Shown piece after piece: positions 8,607 to 17,268 of a stretch of DNA of 64,000 nucleotides (position 1 is the stretch's first letter; every line of letters starts with the position of its first letter). Made by a program: the position numbers and the translations under genes. The notes under the pieces were generated by a model. It was not told the origin of the DNA and searched no databases. It was given only the letters and a program-made list of their open reading frames with translations. Origin of the DNA: Afipia sp. (GTDB lineage: Bacteria; Pseudomonadota; Alphaproteobacteria; Rhizobiales; Xanthobacteraceae); contig JANINQ010000003.1 in assembly GCA_024508675.1 (NCBI GenBank), positions 248,001 to 312,000 of the forward strand, given 5' to 3'.

Positions 8607-8792
8607 ATGTATTTCGTTGCCGGTCTGTTGGTTGTCCTGTCCGGACTCTTTTACGCTGCCGACCATGGCCAGCTGGGCAAGTTCGGTGTGCAGATGTGCC
8701 TGTACGGCGATACGTTCTGCCGGCATCCGCTGTACGTTCTGATCGGTGCGGGGCTTGCCGCCGTGTGGGGCGCTTTTGTCAGCATGAAGTAG
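8607..8792 (+). CDS. Small two-helix membrane protein with C-x2-G-x3-C-x2-P loop
   Basis: A 61-residue protein with a first hydrophobic helix (about residues 3-17), a central loop containing Cys31, Gly34, Cys38 and Pro41, and a second hydrophobic helix (about 42-58). AAAGGATACGG precedes the ATG. The same architecture and exactly the same C-x2-G-x3-C-x2-P spacing recur in the 65-residue protein at 58883-59080, so the two are probably paralogues. The paired cysteines in the loop between helices may form a periplasmic disulfide. Function unknown. It converges on the ndvB-like gene. Confidence 0.7.
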   Translation: MYFVAGLLVVLSGLFYAADHGQLGKFGVQMCLYGDTFCRHPLYVLIGAGLAAVWGAFVSMK

Positions 8793-8821
8793 CTGGGTCG
8801 AGCCCGTTCCTCGGGACGCAA

Positions 8822-11479
8822 TCAGTTGCCGTCGGAGCGGACGTCTGACGGCACGGGCTGTTGCGCCGTGACGCCCGCAGGGGTTGCTTCGCGGCGAAGT
8901 CCGATCAGTTCGGCGGCACGGACCGACGACGACTTCCAGAACTCGAACGCGTTGATCCGCGAATTTTCCAGAATCGCAATCGCCACGGCCGACAGGAATG
9001 GCAGGCTCTGCAGCACCAGCACGCCCGCGAAAATGTTGATCTCCCGGACTTCCTTCACATTGAAGGCGACCAGCACGATGGCGCCGATAATTAGCAGGAT
9101 GCCGATCACCGCTTCCCAGAACGCCTGAAACTCGACGGACATGCGCGACAGTCCGCCCTTGGAGGTGCGGGCGAAGGGAAGGTGGTCGGTGATCAGGCCG
9201 TTGGCCACGGCGCGGGACACTGTCCACTGCACCGACATGGCGGTCACCATGGCTCCGAGCATCTGCCCGACTTTCACCGGCACGCGCAGCCGGTAGAGGA
9301 TGAGGAAGTGCGCAAGCGATACGACGAACGCGGCGATGATCGGCAGCGTCAGAATCTTGTCGGGAATGGCGATGTCGGCGAACGAGACGATCGGCACCCA
9401 GATCAGGTTGAGGATCGCGACCACGACGCCGAGGCTTTCCGCACCGAGCCAGTTCAGCCAGCCAAGCGCGAATTCACGCTTCTGATCCGGCGAGAGGCGG
9501 CTCGCATTGGGCAGGAAGCGGCGCCAGTGCTTCTTCACGATCTGGAAGCCGCCATAGGCCCAGCGATGGCGCTGCTTCTTGAAGGCCTCGTAGGTGTCCG
9601 GCAGCAGGCCGAAGCCGTAGCGCTTGTTGGTGTAGTGCGTGAGCCAGCCTTGCTCGATGATCGCAAGACCGAGATCGGTGTCCTCGCAGATGGTGTCGCC
9701 GGCCCATCCGCCCGCCATGTCCATGGCCTGGCGACGGATAAGGCACATGGTGCCGTGGACGATGATGGCGTTGGCTTCGTTCCGCTGCACCATGCCGATG
9801 TCGAAGAAGCCGGCATACTCGCCGTTCATGGCGTAGTGCATCAGCGAGCGGTCGCCGTCGCGATGCTCCTGCGGCGCCTGTACCAGACCGACGCGCGGGT
9901 CGACGAAGGCGGGGACCAGATCCTTGAGCCAGTCCGGTGTCACCACATAGTCGGCGTCGATGATTCCGATGATCTCCGCATCGGGCGCCGTACGCTCCAT
10001 GGCGATCCGCAGCGCGCCTGCCTTGAAGCCCTGCACCTTCTCTGCGTTGATGAAAATGAAGCGCTCACCGAGCGTACGGCAATGATCCTGAATCGGCTGC
10101 CAGAACGTCGGATCAGGCGTGTTGTTGATGATCACCACGCATTCGAAGTTCGGATAGTCGAGCCGCGCAACCGCATCGAGCGTTTGCTTCAGCATTTCCG
10201 GCGGTTCGAAATAGGCGGGAATGTGGATCGACACCTTCGGCGTGTAACCGGCTGGCGCGGGCAAGCCCTCCGCGATGAGGCGGGCGGGTTTGTGCCCGAA
10301 AGCAATGGTCGCGATTTCCTCGATCCGGGCCATTGCGATCAGCACCAGCGGCACCAGCAGGATGAGGCCCAATGTCAGCGCAAAGGCTGAGCCAAAAACG
10401 AAGTAGTGCGTGTTCCAGTAAGCGAACACGGTGGCGAACCATGCGCCGACGCCACTTGCCGCAGCGGCAAGCACGGCAGCCTGCAGGACGGTGGGGCTGG
10501 CGAGCCGGAAGATCGGAAGCGACAACAGGACACCGACCAGCAGGGCGATGCCGGCGATCTTCCAGTAGTCAGGATCGACAATGGGGCCGGTCCAGGCGAA
10601 CTTGGGTTCGCGCGATGCGTTAAGAACGCCCCAGTAAGGCCCAACGCCACCTTCGAAAAACTTCCACGGCTGATCGATGGCTTCGACGATGTTGTAGTCC
10701 ATGCCGATGGCCTCGGCGCGGGTCACGAAGTTCCGCAGCACGGAGGCCTGTTCAAACGGGCCGGGGTTGGCGTTCTTGAGATTGTAGCCGGCGCTCGGCC
10801 AGCCGAATTCGGCGATCACGATCCGCTTGCCGGGGAATATCTCCCGCAGGTGGCCGTAAATATACATCGCCTGATCGACGGCCTGCTTGTCGGTGAAGTT
10901 TTCCCAATAAGGCAGGATGTGCGCGGCGATGAAATCCACTGACGAGGCAAGCTGCGGATAGTCGCGCCAGATGTTCCAGATTTCACCAGTCGTGACAGGA
11001 ACATTGGTCTGTTTCTTGACCCGCTGGATCAGCTCGATCAGGTCTTCGACCTTCTGCTCGCCGCGGTAGATGGTTTCGTTGCCGACCACGATGCCGATAA
11101 CGTTGCTGTTGCGCTTGGCAAGCTCAAGGGCGGCCGCGATTTCGCGCTCGTTACGGTCGACGTTCTTGTCGATCCAGGCGCCCACCGTGACCTTGAGGCC
11201 GAACTCGGCGGCAATCGCCGGAACCAGCTCGACGCCGCCCGTCGACGAATACAGGCGGATCGCCTTGGTCATCGTGGCGAGCTTCTTGAGGTCCGCGCGG
11301 ATTTTTTCCTTGTTCGGAATGTTGTCGACGTCGGGATGCCCGGTGCCTTCGAACGGTGCGTAGGACAGGCTCGGCAGCATGCCGTTGTAGTCAGGCGCCT
11401 TCTGCTCGTCACGCAGCAAGCCCCAGAGCGCGGCGTGAATGGCGGTAATGCAGAGCAGGACAGCGACGATGGCGCGCAT
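8822..11479 (-). CDS. ndvB: NdvB-like beta-glucan synthase (GH17-like domain fused to GT2 glycosyltransferase)
   Basis: About 885 residues. Order: N-terminal membrane anchor (1-20), a GH17-like domain (about 35-290) with the acid/base region VGNETIYRG and nucleophile region AEFGWPSAG, membrane helices (about 310-390), a GT2 transferase domain (about 410-640) with IHIPAYFEPPEM, an IIDADYVV D-x-D motif, CEDTDLGLAI and the QRHRW motif, then more membrane helices. This matches the architecture of Bradyrhizobium NdvB, a UDP-glucose-dependent maker of periplasmic cyclic beta-(1,3),(1,6)-glucan for osmotic adaptation and plant interaction. An ATG at 11477-11479 is preferred to a TTG one codon earlier. 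The companion genes lie just upstream. Substrate assignment is by family. Confidence 0.88.
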   Translation of the reverse strand: MRAIVAVLLCITAIHAALWGLLRDEQKAPDYNGMLPSLSYAPFEGTGHPDVDNIPNKEKIRADLKKLATMTKAIRLYSSTGGVELVPAIAAEFGLKVTVGAWIDKNVDRNEREIAAALELAKRNSNVIGIVVGNETIYRGEQKVEDLIELIQRVKKQTNVPVTTGEIWNIWRDYPQLASSVDFIAAHILPYWENFTDKQAVDQAMYIYGHLREIFPGKRIVIAEFGWPSAGYNLKNANPGPFEQASVLRNFVTRAEAIGMDYNIVEAIDQPWKFFEGGVGPYWGVLNASREPKFAWTGPIVDPDYWKIAGIALLVGVLLSLPIFRLASPTVLQAAVLAAAASGVGAWFATVFAYWNTHYFVFGSAFALTLGLILLVPLVLIAMARIEEIATIAFGHKPARLIAEGLPAPAGYTPKVSIHIPAYFEPPEMLKQTLDAVARLDYPNFECVVIINNTPDPTFWQPIQDHCRTLGERFIFINAEKVQGFKAGALRIAMERTAPDAEIIGIIDADYVVTPDWLKDLVPAFVDPRVGLVQAPQEHRDGDRSLMHYAMNGEYAGFFDIGMVQRNEANAIIVHGTMCLIRRQAMDMAGGWAGDTICEDTDLGLAIIEQGWLTHYTNKRYGFGLLPDTYEAFKKQRHRWAYGGFQIVKKHWRRFLPNASRLSPDQKREFALGWLNWLGAESLGVVVAILNLIWVPIVSFADIAIPDKILTLPIIAAFVVSLAHFLILYRLRVPVKVGQMLGAMVTAMSVQWTVSRAVANGLITDHLPFARTSKGGLSRMSVEFQAFWEAVIGILLIIGAIVLVAFNVKEVREINIFAGVLVLQSLPFLSAVAIAILENSRINAFEFWKSSSVRAAELIGLRREATPAGVTAQQPVPSDVRSDGN

Positions 11480-11674
11480 CAAGGAAAACCATACGGGGCC
11501 AAACGTGGCAGATCGCGAACCTGTCCCCTCGGTTCGGCAGCGTTCAAAGCAGCTTATCTATGCTGCGCAGCTTAACAACTCATATGGCGACATGGCGTTT
11601 TGAGGGCGCATGCGGTCCTCAAATCGACGCTTGAACCCGTCGAAGCCTGAGGGTTCCCGCAGGCTGCGGACGGG

Positions 11675-12226
11675 TTACTTTCCGGGTGCCGCCGCCGGGG
11701 CTGGAGCTGCTGCGGGGGGAGCCGGAGGCGTTGCTGCTGCAGGTGCCGGCGTGGCCGGTGCCGCAGCCGCCTGAGGCTGCGCTGATGGATTGATCCAGCA
11801 GGCGTGAACCCGGCCGTTGAGGGTTTCGGCAACCTTCGGATCGATGGTTGCGCCGAACCGCACGACGCAGCGGAACGAAGCCTGGATGTGGCCACCCGGG
11901 CAGCCAAACCGCTCGTACAGATCGAGATGACGGAAGGCCGTATCGAGATCGTCGCGCCACATCAGGCCGACCACGCGCCGCCCCAGCCAGACACACTCCG
12001 GGTTTCCGGCCGGGCCGTTGATGGCCTGTGCTGCTTCCACGAACTCGTCAGCCTTGCGCTGGCTTTCCTTGGCTGCATCGCCCGGAGCCTGCTTGGGCGC
12101 GTTGTCCTGAGCCCTGAGATCGCCACTCTGGGCGATCGCAGCCCCGATTCCGACAAACAGGGCGAGAGCCGGAATGGCAACTCGCTGAAAAACGGCAACT
12201 CGAAACCCGTGACGAACTCGACGCAT
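11675..12226 (-). CDS. Periplasmic beta-glucan biosynthesis accessory protein (NdvD-like)
   Basis: A 183-residue protein with an N-terminal signal peptide (about residues 1-32), a charged helical segment, a compact core with four cysteines (NPECVWLGRR, YERFGCPGGH, SFRCVVRFG, HACWINPSA) that may form two disulfides, and a roughly 35-residue Ala/Pro-rich tail (repeats of APA, PPA). The ATG at 12224-12226 has GGGGAT upstream. It lies between the ndvB- and ndvC-like genes, where bradyrhizobia carry a third beta-glucan gene (ndvD, often annotated beta-1,3/beta-1,6-glucan biosynthesis protein). The role is assigned by position and recollection of that annotation, not by a catalytic motif. Confidence 0.65.
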   Translation of the reverse strand: MRRVRHGFRVAVFQRVAIPALALFVGIGAAIAQSGDLRAQDNAPKQAPGDAAKESQRKADEFVEAAQAINGPAGNPECVWLGRRVVGLMWRDDLDTAFRHLDLYERFGCPGGHIQASFRCVVRFGATIDPKVAETLNGRVHACWINPSAQPQAAAAPATPAPAAATPPAPPAAAPAPAAAPGK

Positions 12227-12482
12227 GAAATCCCCGATGAATGGCGTGCCAGTCGGCAACGCTTGGCGCCAGACAGATGCCCCGCTATTGCGGCGGAAGA
12301 TTGCCTTTACCGCAACTGCCTGATTCCCATGAAGGACATTTATGTTTTTGTCCAGCAAGGCGGAAGTTCGCCGGGGTCCTGACGAGCGGATGCGGCGAGA
12401 AGACCGGGGGCAGGTGGTGTCTGGGGTCTTGGCAGAGCGGCAGTGACCGGTTATCGACGTTGCTCCCTGGAGGACGGAACCC

Positions 12483-14102
12483 ATTTCCCTGCGTACACCC
12501 CTGGCCCTTCTGGTCATATCCCTCAGCGCTATTGCCGCAGTCTGGTGGTGGTTAGCCACACCCATTGTTTTGGCGCGTGCGCCGATCGACCCTGCAGCGA
12601 AGCTGGAATGCGTCTCCTATGCACCGTTCCGGGATGGCCAGAATCCGCTGCAGCCGGGGCTGGTGATAGCTCCGGAACAGATGGCGCAGGATCTTGCGCA
12701 GCTTGCCAAGGTCACGGGTTGTATCCGCACCTATTCGGTCGGGAACGGTCTCGACCGCGTGCCGGAGCTTGCCGAGAAGGCCGGTCTGAAGGTGATGCTG
12801 GGCGTATGGATCGGCACGAACCGGACAGACAACCGGACCCAGATGGAAACCGGCATCGCGCTTGCCAGGAAGTATCCGGGCGTCGTCAGCGCGGTGATTG
12901 TTGGTAACGAGGTGCTCCTGCGCGGCGAGATGACCGCGGCCGATCTGACCGCCAATATCCGCTACGTGAAGTCGAAGGCTGGCGTGCCGGTGACCTATGC
13001 CGACGTCTGGGAATTCTGGCTGAAGAACCGCGACGTCTATGACGCGGTGGACTTCGTGACGATTCACATCCTGCCGTATTGGGAAGACTTCCCGATCCGC
13101 GCGCGCCATGCGGCGAACCATGTCGATGCGATTCGGAAGCGGATGGCGGTGGCGTTCCCGAACAAGGAAATCCTGATCGGCGAAACCGGCTGGCCGAGCG
13201 CGGGCCGTATGCGCGAAGGCGCGCTGCCGTCGCGGGCCAATCAGGCACGCGTGGTTTCTGAGATCCTGCAGCTTGCCCGTCAGGAGAAGTTCCGCGTCAA
13301 TCTGATCGAAGCCTACGACCAGCCGTGGAAGCGGATGTGGGAAGGTACTGTCGGTGGCCACTGGGGTCTGTTCGATGCCGAAGGCGCCCGCGACCTGAAA
13401 TATCCGGCAGGTCAGCCGATCACCAATTTCCCGCGTGCGAAAATCTACGCTGCCGTTGGCATGATCTTCTCGGTTCTTGTGTTCGGTGTCGCGCTTCTGA
13501 CGCTGCGCCGCAGGCCGTGGTCGCCGCATCTCAGCTCATGGATTACCGTAGGGATCAGCGCCACCGCAGGCGGCGCGCTGCTCGGTGTCGCGTTCGACAA
13601 GCTGGTCGTCGAAAGCCTGGGCGTCGGCGGCTGGACTGTGGGTATCCTTTTGTTCGGCGCCGCCGTGCTGTCGCCGCTGGTCGTGGCCAACACGGTGATG
13701 TACGGGCGAAACCTGCCGACTTTCCTCGAACTTCTTGGCCCGCGCGATTATCGCACCACGTCGCGCATGCAGACCATTCTCGGCATCGTGCTGCTCGTCA
13801 CGACCGTCCTTGCGACGCAGACGGCGCTCGGCTTTGTGTTCGATCCGCGCTATCGCGATTTCCAGTTCGCGGCGCTGACCATGGCCATTGTGCCGTTCCT
13901 GCTTCTGACGGCTGTGAACAGGTCCGCGAGCGGCAAGCGTCCCATCGCGGAGTCGATCTTCGCCGGTGCGCTCGCGCTTTCGGCGATCTATATCGGGTTC
14001 AACGAAGGGCCGGCCAACTGGCAGTCGCTCTGGACCTGCGGCTTGTATCTTTTGCTGGCGCTCACGCTGTCGCGGGCGCGGGTCGCGCAAACCCCAGAAT
14101 AA
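12483..14102 (+). CDS. ndvC: NdvC-like membrane beta-glucan (1,6)-transferase, apparent ATT start
   Basis: About 539 residues if started at ATT 12483. The first 26 residues form a membrane anchor (SLRTPLALLVISLSAIAAVWW), then a GH17-like domain with SYAPFRDG, VGNEVLLRGE (Glu143) and GETGWPSAG (Glu234), then about eight membrane helices. This matches Bradyrhizobium NdvC, implicated in beta-(1,6) linkage formation in the cyclic glucan. No ATG or GTG exists between the upstream in-frame stop (12444) and the conserved domain; the only standard alternative, TTG at 12570, would delete the anchor and has no ribosome site. GGAGG at 12469-12473 is nine bases before ATT. CTG at 12489 is a less well spaced option. 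Confidence 0.88.
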   Translation: MSLRTPLALLVISLSAIAAVWWWLATPIVLARAPIDPAAKLECVSYAPFRDGQNPLQPGLVIAPEQMAQDLAQLAKVTGCIRTYSVGNGLDRVPELAEKAGLKVMLGVWIGTNRTDNRTQMETGIALARKYPGVVSAVIVGNEVLLRGEMTAADLTANIRYVKSKAGVPVTYADVWEFWLKNRDVYDAVDFVTIHILPYWEDFPIRARHAANHVDAIRKRMAVAFPNKEILIGETGWPSAGRMREGALPSRANQARVVSEILQLARQEKFRVNLIEAYDQPWKRMWEGTVGGHWGLFDAEGARDLKYPAGQPITNFPRAKIYAAVGMIFSVLVFGVALLTLRRRPWSPHLSSWITVGISATAGGALLGVAFDKLVVESLGVGGWTVGILLFGAAVLSPLVVANTVMYGRNLPTFLELLGPRDYRTTSRMQTILGIVLLVTTVLATQTALGFVFDPRYRDFQFAALTMAIVPFLLLTAVNRSASGKRPIAESIFAGALALSAIYIGFNEGPANWQSLWTCGLYLLLALTLSRARVAQTPE

Positions 14103-14442
14103 GCAATCCGATCGCCACGCCCGACAGGCCGATGTTGTAAAGCACGATCCCGAAGCAGGCGGCAATCAGTCCGGCGGTGAGGGTGACGATCGACGGCCGG
14201 ATCACGTGCAGAGCCGCGATGACCAGTGCGGTCACTCCAAACACATAGTGCTTGAACAGATATGTCATGGTCTGGCGGGTCTTGCAGAGCATGGTCTGCA
14301 GTCCTGCCTCGCATTCGAGCCGCACCTGCGCGAACTCCACGGCCATGTAGCGCAGGTAGAGGGCGTATCCGATGGTGAGAAATCCCACGACCAGAATCCA
14401 CTGCACCTGATACGGAGTCAGTCTGAAAGGCTGCTTTTTCAT
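14062..14442 (-). CDS. Four-helix integral membrane protein, function unknown
   Basis: A 126-residue protein with a basic N-terminus (MKKQPFRLTP) and about four hydrophobic helices (residues 14-34, 66-82, 84-100, 102-120). Between helices 1 and 2 lies a C-x-C-spaced segment (LECEAGLQTMLCKTRQ). It overlaps the 3' end of the ndvC-like gene by 41 bases tail to tail, so both stop regions are double-coding. I recognise no family. Position next to the glucan locus could be coincidental. Confidence 0.65.
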   Translation of the reverse strand: MKKQPFRLTPYQVQWILVVGFLTIGYALYLRYMAVEFAQVRLECEAGLQTMLCKTRQTMTYLFKHYVFGVTALVIAALHVIRPSIVTLTAGLIAACFGIVLYNIGLSGVAIGLLILGFARPAPATA

Positions 14443-14500
14443 GCGCCGAATATGGTTCGGATTGAATTACGATACAACCCGGGCCGTGCAGGTTTAGGCG

Positions 14501-15613
14501 CTATCTGTTGCCGAAAAACGAGCTGAATGCCGATGTTTTTGGCCGCTCTTCAACTGCTTCCGTCCGCTGCCTGCTTCGGCGTTTGGTGCGGTGGGTGGTT
14601 GCCTCGGACTTCTTCGCTTCCGGTTGTTTTTCGCTGACCATGCTGAGGCGCTGGCCTTCATAGACGGCCGTTTCGCAAGGCCGGTTGCTCTCTGTCAGAA
14701 ATCCCGCGCACAGCTTGGCGGCTTCGGCGGCATCCGACAAAGGCCCTGCAACCAGCCGCAACTGCATTCCCAAACCATCGTGGCGTTCACGCACGACGAT
14801 GAGCGGTTGTAGCGGTGTTAATTGCTCCGAATAGACCTTGAGGGCGCTACGCCAGACTGCACGAAGACCTTCAATCGAATTAGCGCTGCCGAGATCTACG
14901 CCGAATTCGGTTTTGCGGACCACGTTGGCCTGCGGTGCTTCGGTAACGACCGGCTCTGATGGAGCAACCGCAGCGGTCACCGTCGGCGCCGGTTCAGGCG
15001 GTGTCTCCACCTTCTGGTCCGCTGGTTTGGCAAGTGCGGGTGAGGGCGCAGGAGTTGGCGCCGGTGCTGCGGTTGCAACAGGAGCAATCTTGGGCGGCGC
15101 TGAAGCCGCTTCGGCTTTCGCTTCGGTCGGCCTGGGTGGCCCGATCTGCTCCGGCTCCATGGGAGCCGTGATCTGCACAGGCGCAGCCAAGGCAGCAATC
15201 GGGATCGATGGCAGCGTGGCGGCAGGCGAAGGTTTCGCCAGCGCGCCGGTCACCGAGTCGAGGCCTTGCTCGAGAACAGTCACACGCGCGTAGAGCCGGT
15301 CGCGATCGCCGTTGAGGGTTTCCACTGCGGCGGCAAGTTCCCGCGCCTTGTTCTGGCTTTCCCTAGCGATCCACTGGACCTGCTGGGATTGCCGCGCGAG
15401 TTCGGCAGACGCCAATTGATCGCGGTTGATCGCAGCCGGGGATCGCGTCGCGAGGATCGCAACGATGAGCACGCCAACGGAGCCGACGCCCCAGGACGCC
15501 AGCCGCCACATCGACCGCCCGTCGAATTCGTCCTCCTCCGCGAGAAAACGAGTGATCCAGCCGGCGCCATCGTCGGTCGGGTCATCGCGGAATTGGTGGA
15601 CGTCCTTGGTCAT
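14501..15613 (-). CDS. Membrane-anchored protein with coiled coil and SPOR-like C-terminal domain
   Basis: A 370-residue bitopic protein: cytoplasmic acidic N-terminus, one membrane helix (about residues 41-58), a coiled-coil segment (about 65-115), a long Ala/Pro-rich linker (about 125-220), and a C-terminal domain (about 230-335) whose alternating strand-helix pattern (FGVDLGSANSIEGLR, MQLRLVAGPLSDAAEAAKLC) looks like a SPOR-type peptidoglycan-binding fold. Such proteins usually act in the envelope or at the division site. The SPOR assignment is a fold-level guess. It is divergent from glmU. The tail is strongly basic (THRTKRRSRQR). Confidence 0.6.
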   Translation of the reverse strand: MTKDVHQFRDDPTDDGAGWITRFLAEEDEFDGRSMWRLASWGVGSVGVLIVAILATRSPAAINRDQLASAELARQSQQVQWIARESQNKARELAAAVETLNGDRDRLYARVTVLEQGLDSVTGALAKPSPAATLPSIPIAALAAPVQITAPMEPEQIGPPRPTEAKAEAASAPPKIAPVATAAPAPTPAPSPALAKPADQKVETPPEPAPTVTAAVAPSEPVVTEAPQANVVRKTEFGVDLGSANSIEGLRAVWRSALKVYSEQLTPLQPLIVVRERHDGLGMQLRLVAGPLSDAAEAAKLCAGFLTESNRPCETAVYEGQRLSMVSEKQPEAKKSEATTHRTKRRSRQRTEAVEERPKTSAFSSFFGNR

Positions 15614-15775
15614 GGCGCAGGCGCGGCCCTCCCGTGGCCCCGGCGAATCATTGTGTAAAGATTAACAGAAGCCGGGGAACATGCGCGCGGCGGGCGTGTC
15701 CAAAACACTTTTGTCCCTCGGTTCTCTCGGGTAAGACGGCGCCGGCGCGTGTGGCGCGCGGCACAGGGAAAATTC

Positions 15776-17137
15776 ATGTCCGGCAGAACAACTCTCACCA
15801 TCGTGCTGGCAGCGGGCGAAGGCACCCGCATGCGCTCGAGCCTGCCCAAGGTGCTGCATCCCGTCGCCGGACGTCCGCTGATTTCTCACGTGCTCGCAGC
15901 CGCGCCCGGCGAAAAGGGCGATGCGGTTGCCGTTGTGGTCGGGCCGGATCATCAGACGGTGATTGACGAGATCGGGCGCGTGCGGCCCGGGACCAAAACT
16001 TATATCCAGCGTGAGCGGCTCGGAACGGCACACGCGGTGCTCGCTGCCCGGGAAGCCATCGCGGCTGGCGCGGATGATCTTCTGATCGCGTTCGGCGATA
16101 CGCCGCTGATCGACGCCACGACATTCGAGCGCATGCGAACAGCTTTGAAAGACGGCGCGGCGCTGGCGGTGCTGGGATTCCGCGCTGCTGATCCGACCGG
16201 CTACGGGCGGCTGCTGGAACAGAACGGCCAACTCGTTGCGATCCGAGAACACGCCGACGCCAGCGAAGCCGAACGCGCCGTGAAGCTCTGCAATGCGGGC
16301 GTCATGGCATTCGCAGGCAAGACCGCGCTGCAAATTCTCGACCGGATCGGCAATGGCAACAGCAAAGGCGAATACTATCTAACGGATGCGGTGGCGATTG
16401 TGCGCGAGCTTGGCTTGCGGGCGGTGGTCATCGAAACCAGCGAGGATGAAGTGCGCGGAATCAACACCAAGGCCCAACTCGCCGAAGCCGAACAGGTGAT
16501 GCAGCGCAAGCTGCGGCAGGCCGCGCTCGATTCAGGCGTGACGCTGATCGCGCCGGAAACGGTTTTCCTCTCGGCGGATACGACTTTCGGCAAGGATGTC
16601 ACCATTGAGCCGTTCGTGGTGATCGGCGCGGGCGTGAGCATTGACGACGGCGCGGTGATCCATTCGTTCTCGAACATTGTGGGCGCGCGGATCGGCAAGG
16701 GTGCTTCCATCGGTCCTTATGCGCGGCTGCGGCCCGGCACGGTGCTGGGCGAGGGCGTGCGTATCGGAAACTTCGTCGAGACGAAGGCCGCCGATCTGGA
16801 AGCCGGCGTGAAGGTCAATCACCTGACCTATATCGGCGATACCCATATCGGCGAGAATGCCAACATCGGCGCGGGCACCATTACCTGCAATTACGACGGC
16901 TTCGACAAGCACCGGACCGAGATCGGCGCGGGAGCTTTCGTCGGCTCGAACTCATCGCTGGTGGCGCCGGTGAAGATCGGCGCGGGCGCCTATGTCGGCT
17001 CGGGATCGGTGATCAGCAAGGATGTGCCGGACGACGCACTCGTGGTGGAGCGCAGCCCCGTCTCGCTTCGCGAAGGCTGGGCCAAGCGATTCCGCGAGAT
17101 GAAAATGCTCAATCGGAAGCCGAAAAGCCCGAAGTAA
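15776..17137 (+). CDS. glmU: Bifunctional UDP-GlcNAc pyrophosphorylase / GlcN-1-P acetyltransferase
   Basis: A 453-residue GlmU. The N-terminal half is the uridyltransferase ([35 protein letters not shown]), the C-terminal half a left-handed beta-helix acetyltransferase with hexapeptide repeats (for example [21 protein letters not shown] in part, [27 protein letters not shown]). It makes UDP-N-acetylglucosamine for peptidoglycan and LPS. The ATG at 15776 has AGGGAAA upstream and precedes the conserved [13 protein letters not shown] start by few residues. glmS follows in the same direction 131 bases later, placing two consecutive amino-sugar genes together. Confidence 0.97.
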   Translation: MSGRTTLTIVLAAGEGTRMRSSLPKVLHPVAGRPLISHVLAAAPGEKGDAVAVVVGPDHQTVIDEIGRVRPGTKTYIQRERLGTAHAVLAAREAIAAGADDLLIAFGDTPLIDATTFERMRTALKDGAALAVLGFRAADPTGYGRLLEQNGQLVAIREHADASEAERAVKLCNAGVMAFAGKTALQILDRIGNGNSKGEYYLTDAVAIVRELGLRAVVIETSEDEVRGINTKAQLAEAEQVMQRKLRQAALDSGVTLIAPETVFLSADTTFGKDVTIEPFVVIGAGVSIDDGAVIHSFSNIVGARIGKGASIGPYARLRPGTVLGEGVRIGNFVETKAADLEAGVKVNHLTYIGDTHIGENANIGAGTITCNYDGFDKHRTEIGAGAFVGSNSSLVAPVKIGAGAYVGSGSVISKDVPDDALVVERSPVSLREGWAKRFREMKMLNRKPKSPK

Positions 17138-17138
17138 G

Positions 17139-17214
17139 GCGTTTCCGCTTACCTCACTGATTTCGTTAACGCTTTACCCTGTTTCAATCCGCAACAATTG
17201 TTGAGGCGGAAACG
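17139..17214 (+). promoter_or_regulatory. Inverted repeat and palindrome in the glmU-glmS intergenic leader
   Basis: CGTTTCCGC (17140-17148) pairs with GCGGAAACG (17206-17214) across 57 bases, enclosing a perfect 12-base palindrome CAACAATTGTTG (17192-17203). In RNA the outer arms would close a long stem-loop ending 54 bases before the glmS start; in DNA the palindrome resembles a repressor operator. Which of these, if either, is functional cannot be told. Confidence 0.45.
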
Positions 17215-17268
17215 TGGTAATCCTCGGTACATAAGGCCGCATTGGGGCGGCTGGAGATAACGAACCGC

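Noticed and set aside
9182..10390. 402-codon open frame on the plus strand
   Set aside because: Antisense to the GT2 part of the ndvB-like gene; low-complexity His/Arg/Asp-rich translation.
17138..17268. glmS ribozyme
   Set aside because: That ribozyme is known from Gram-positive bacteria and needs a larger conserved core; the 131-base gap has only a simple inverted repeat.
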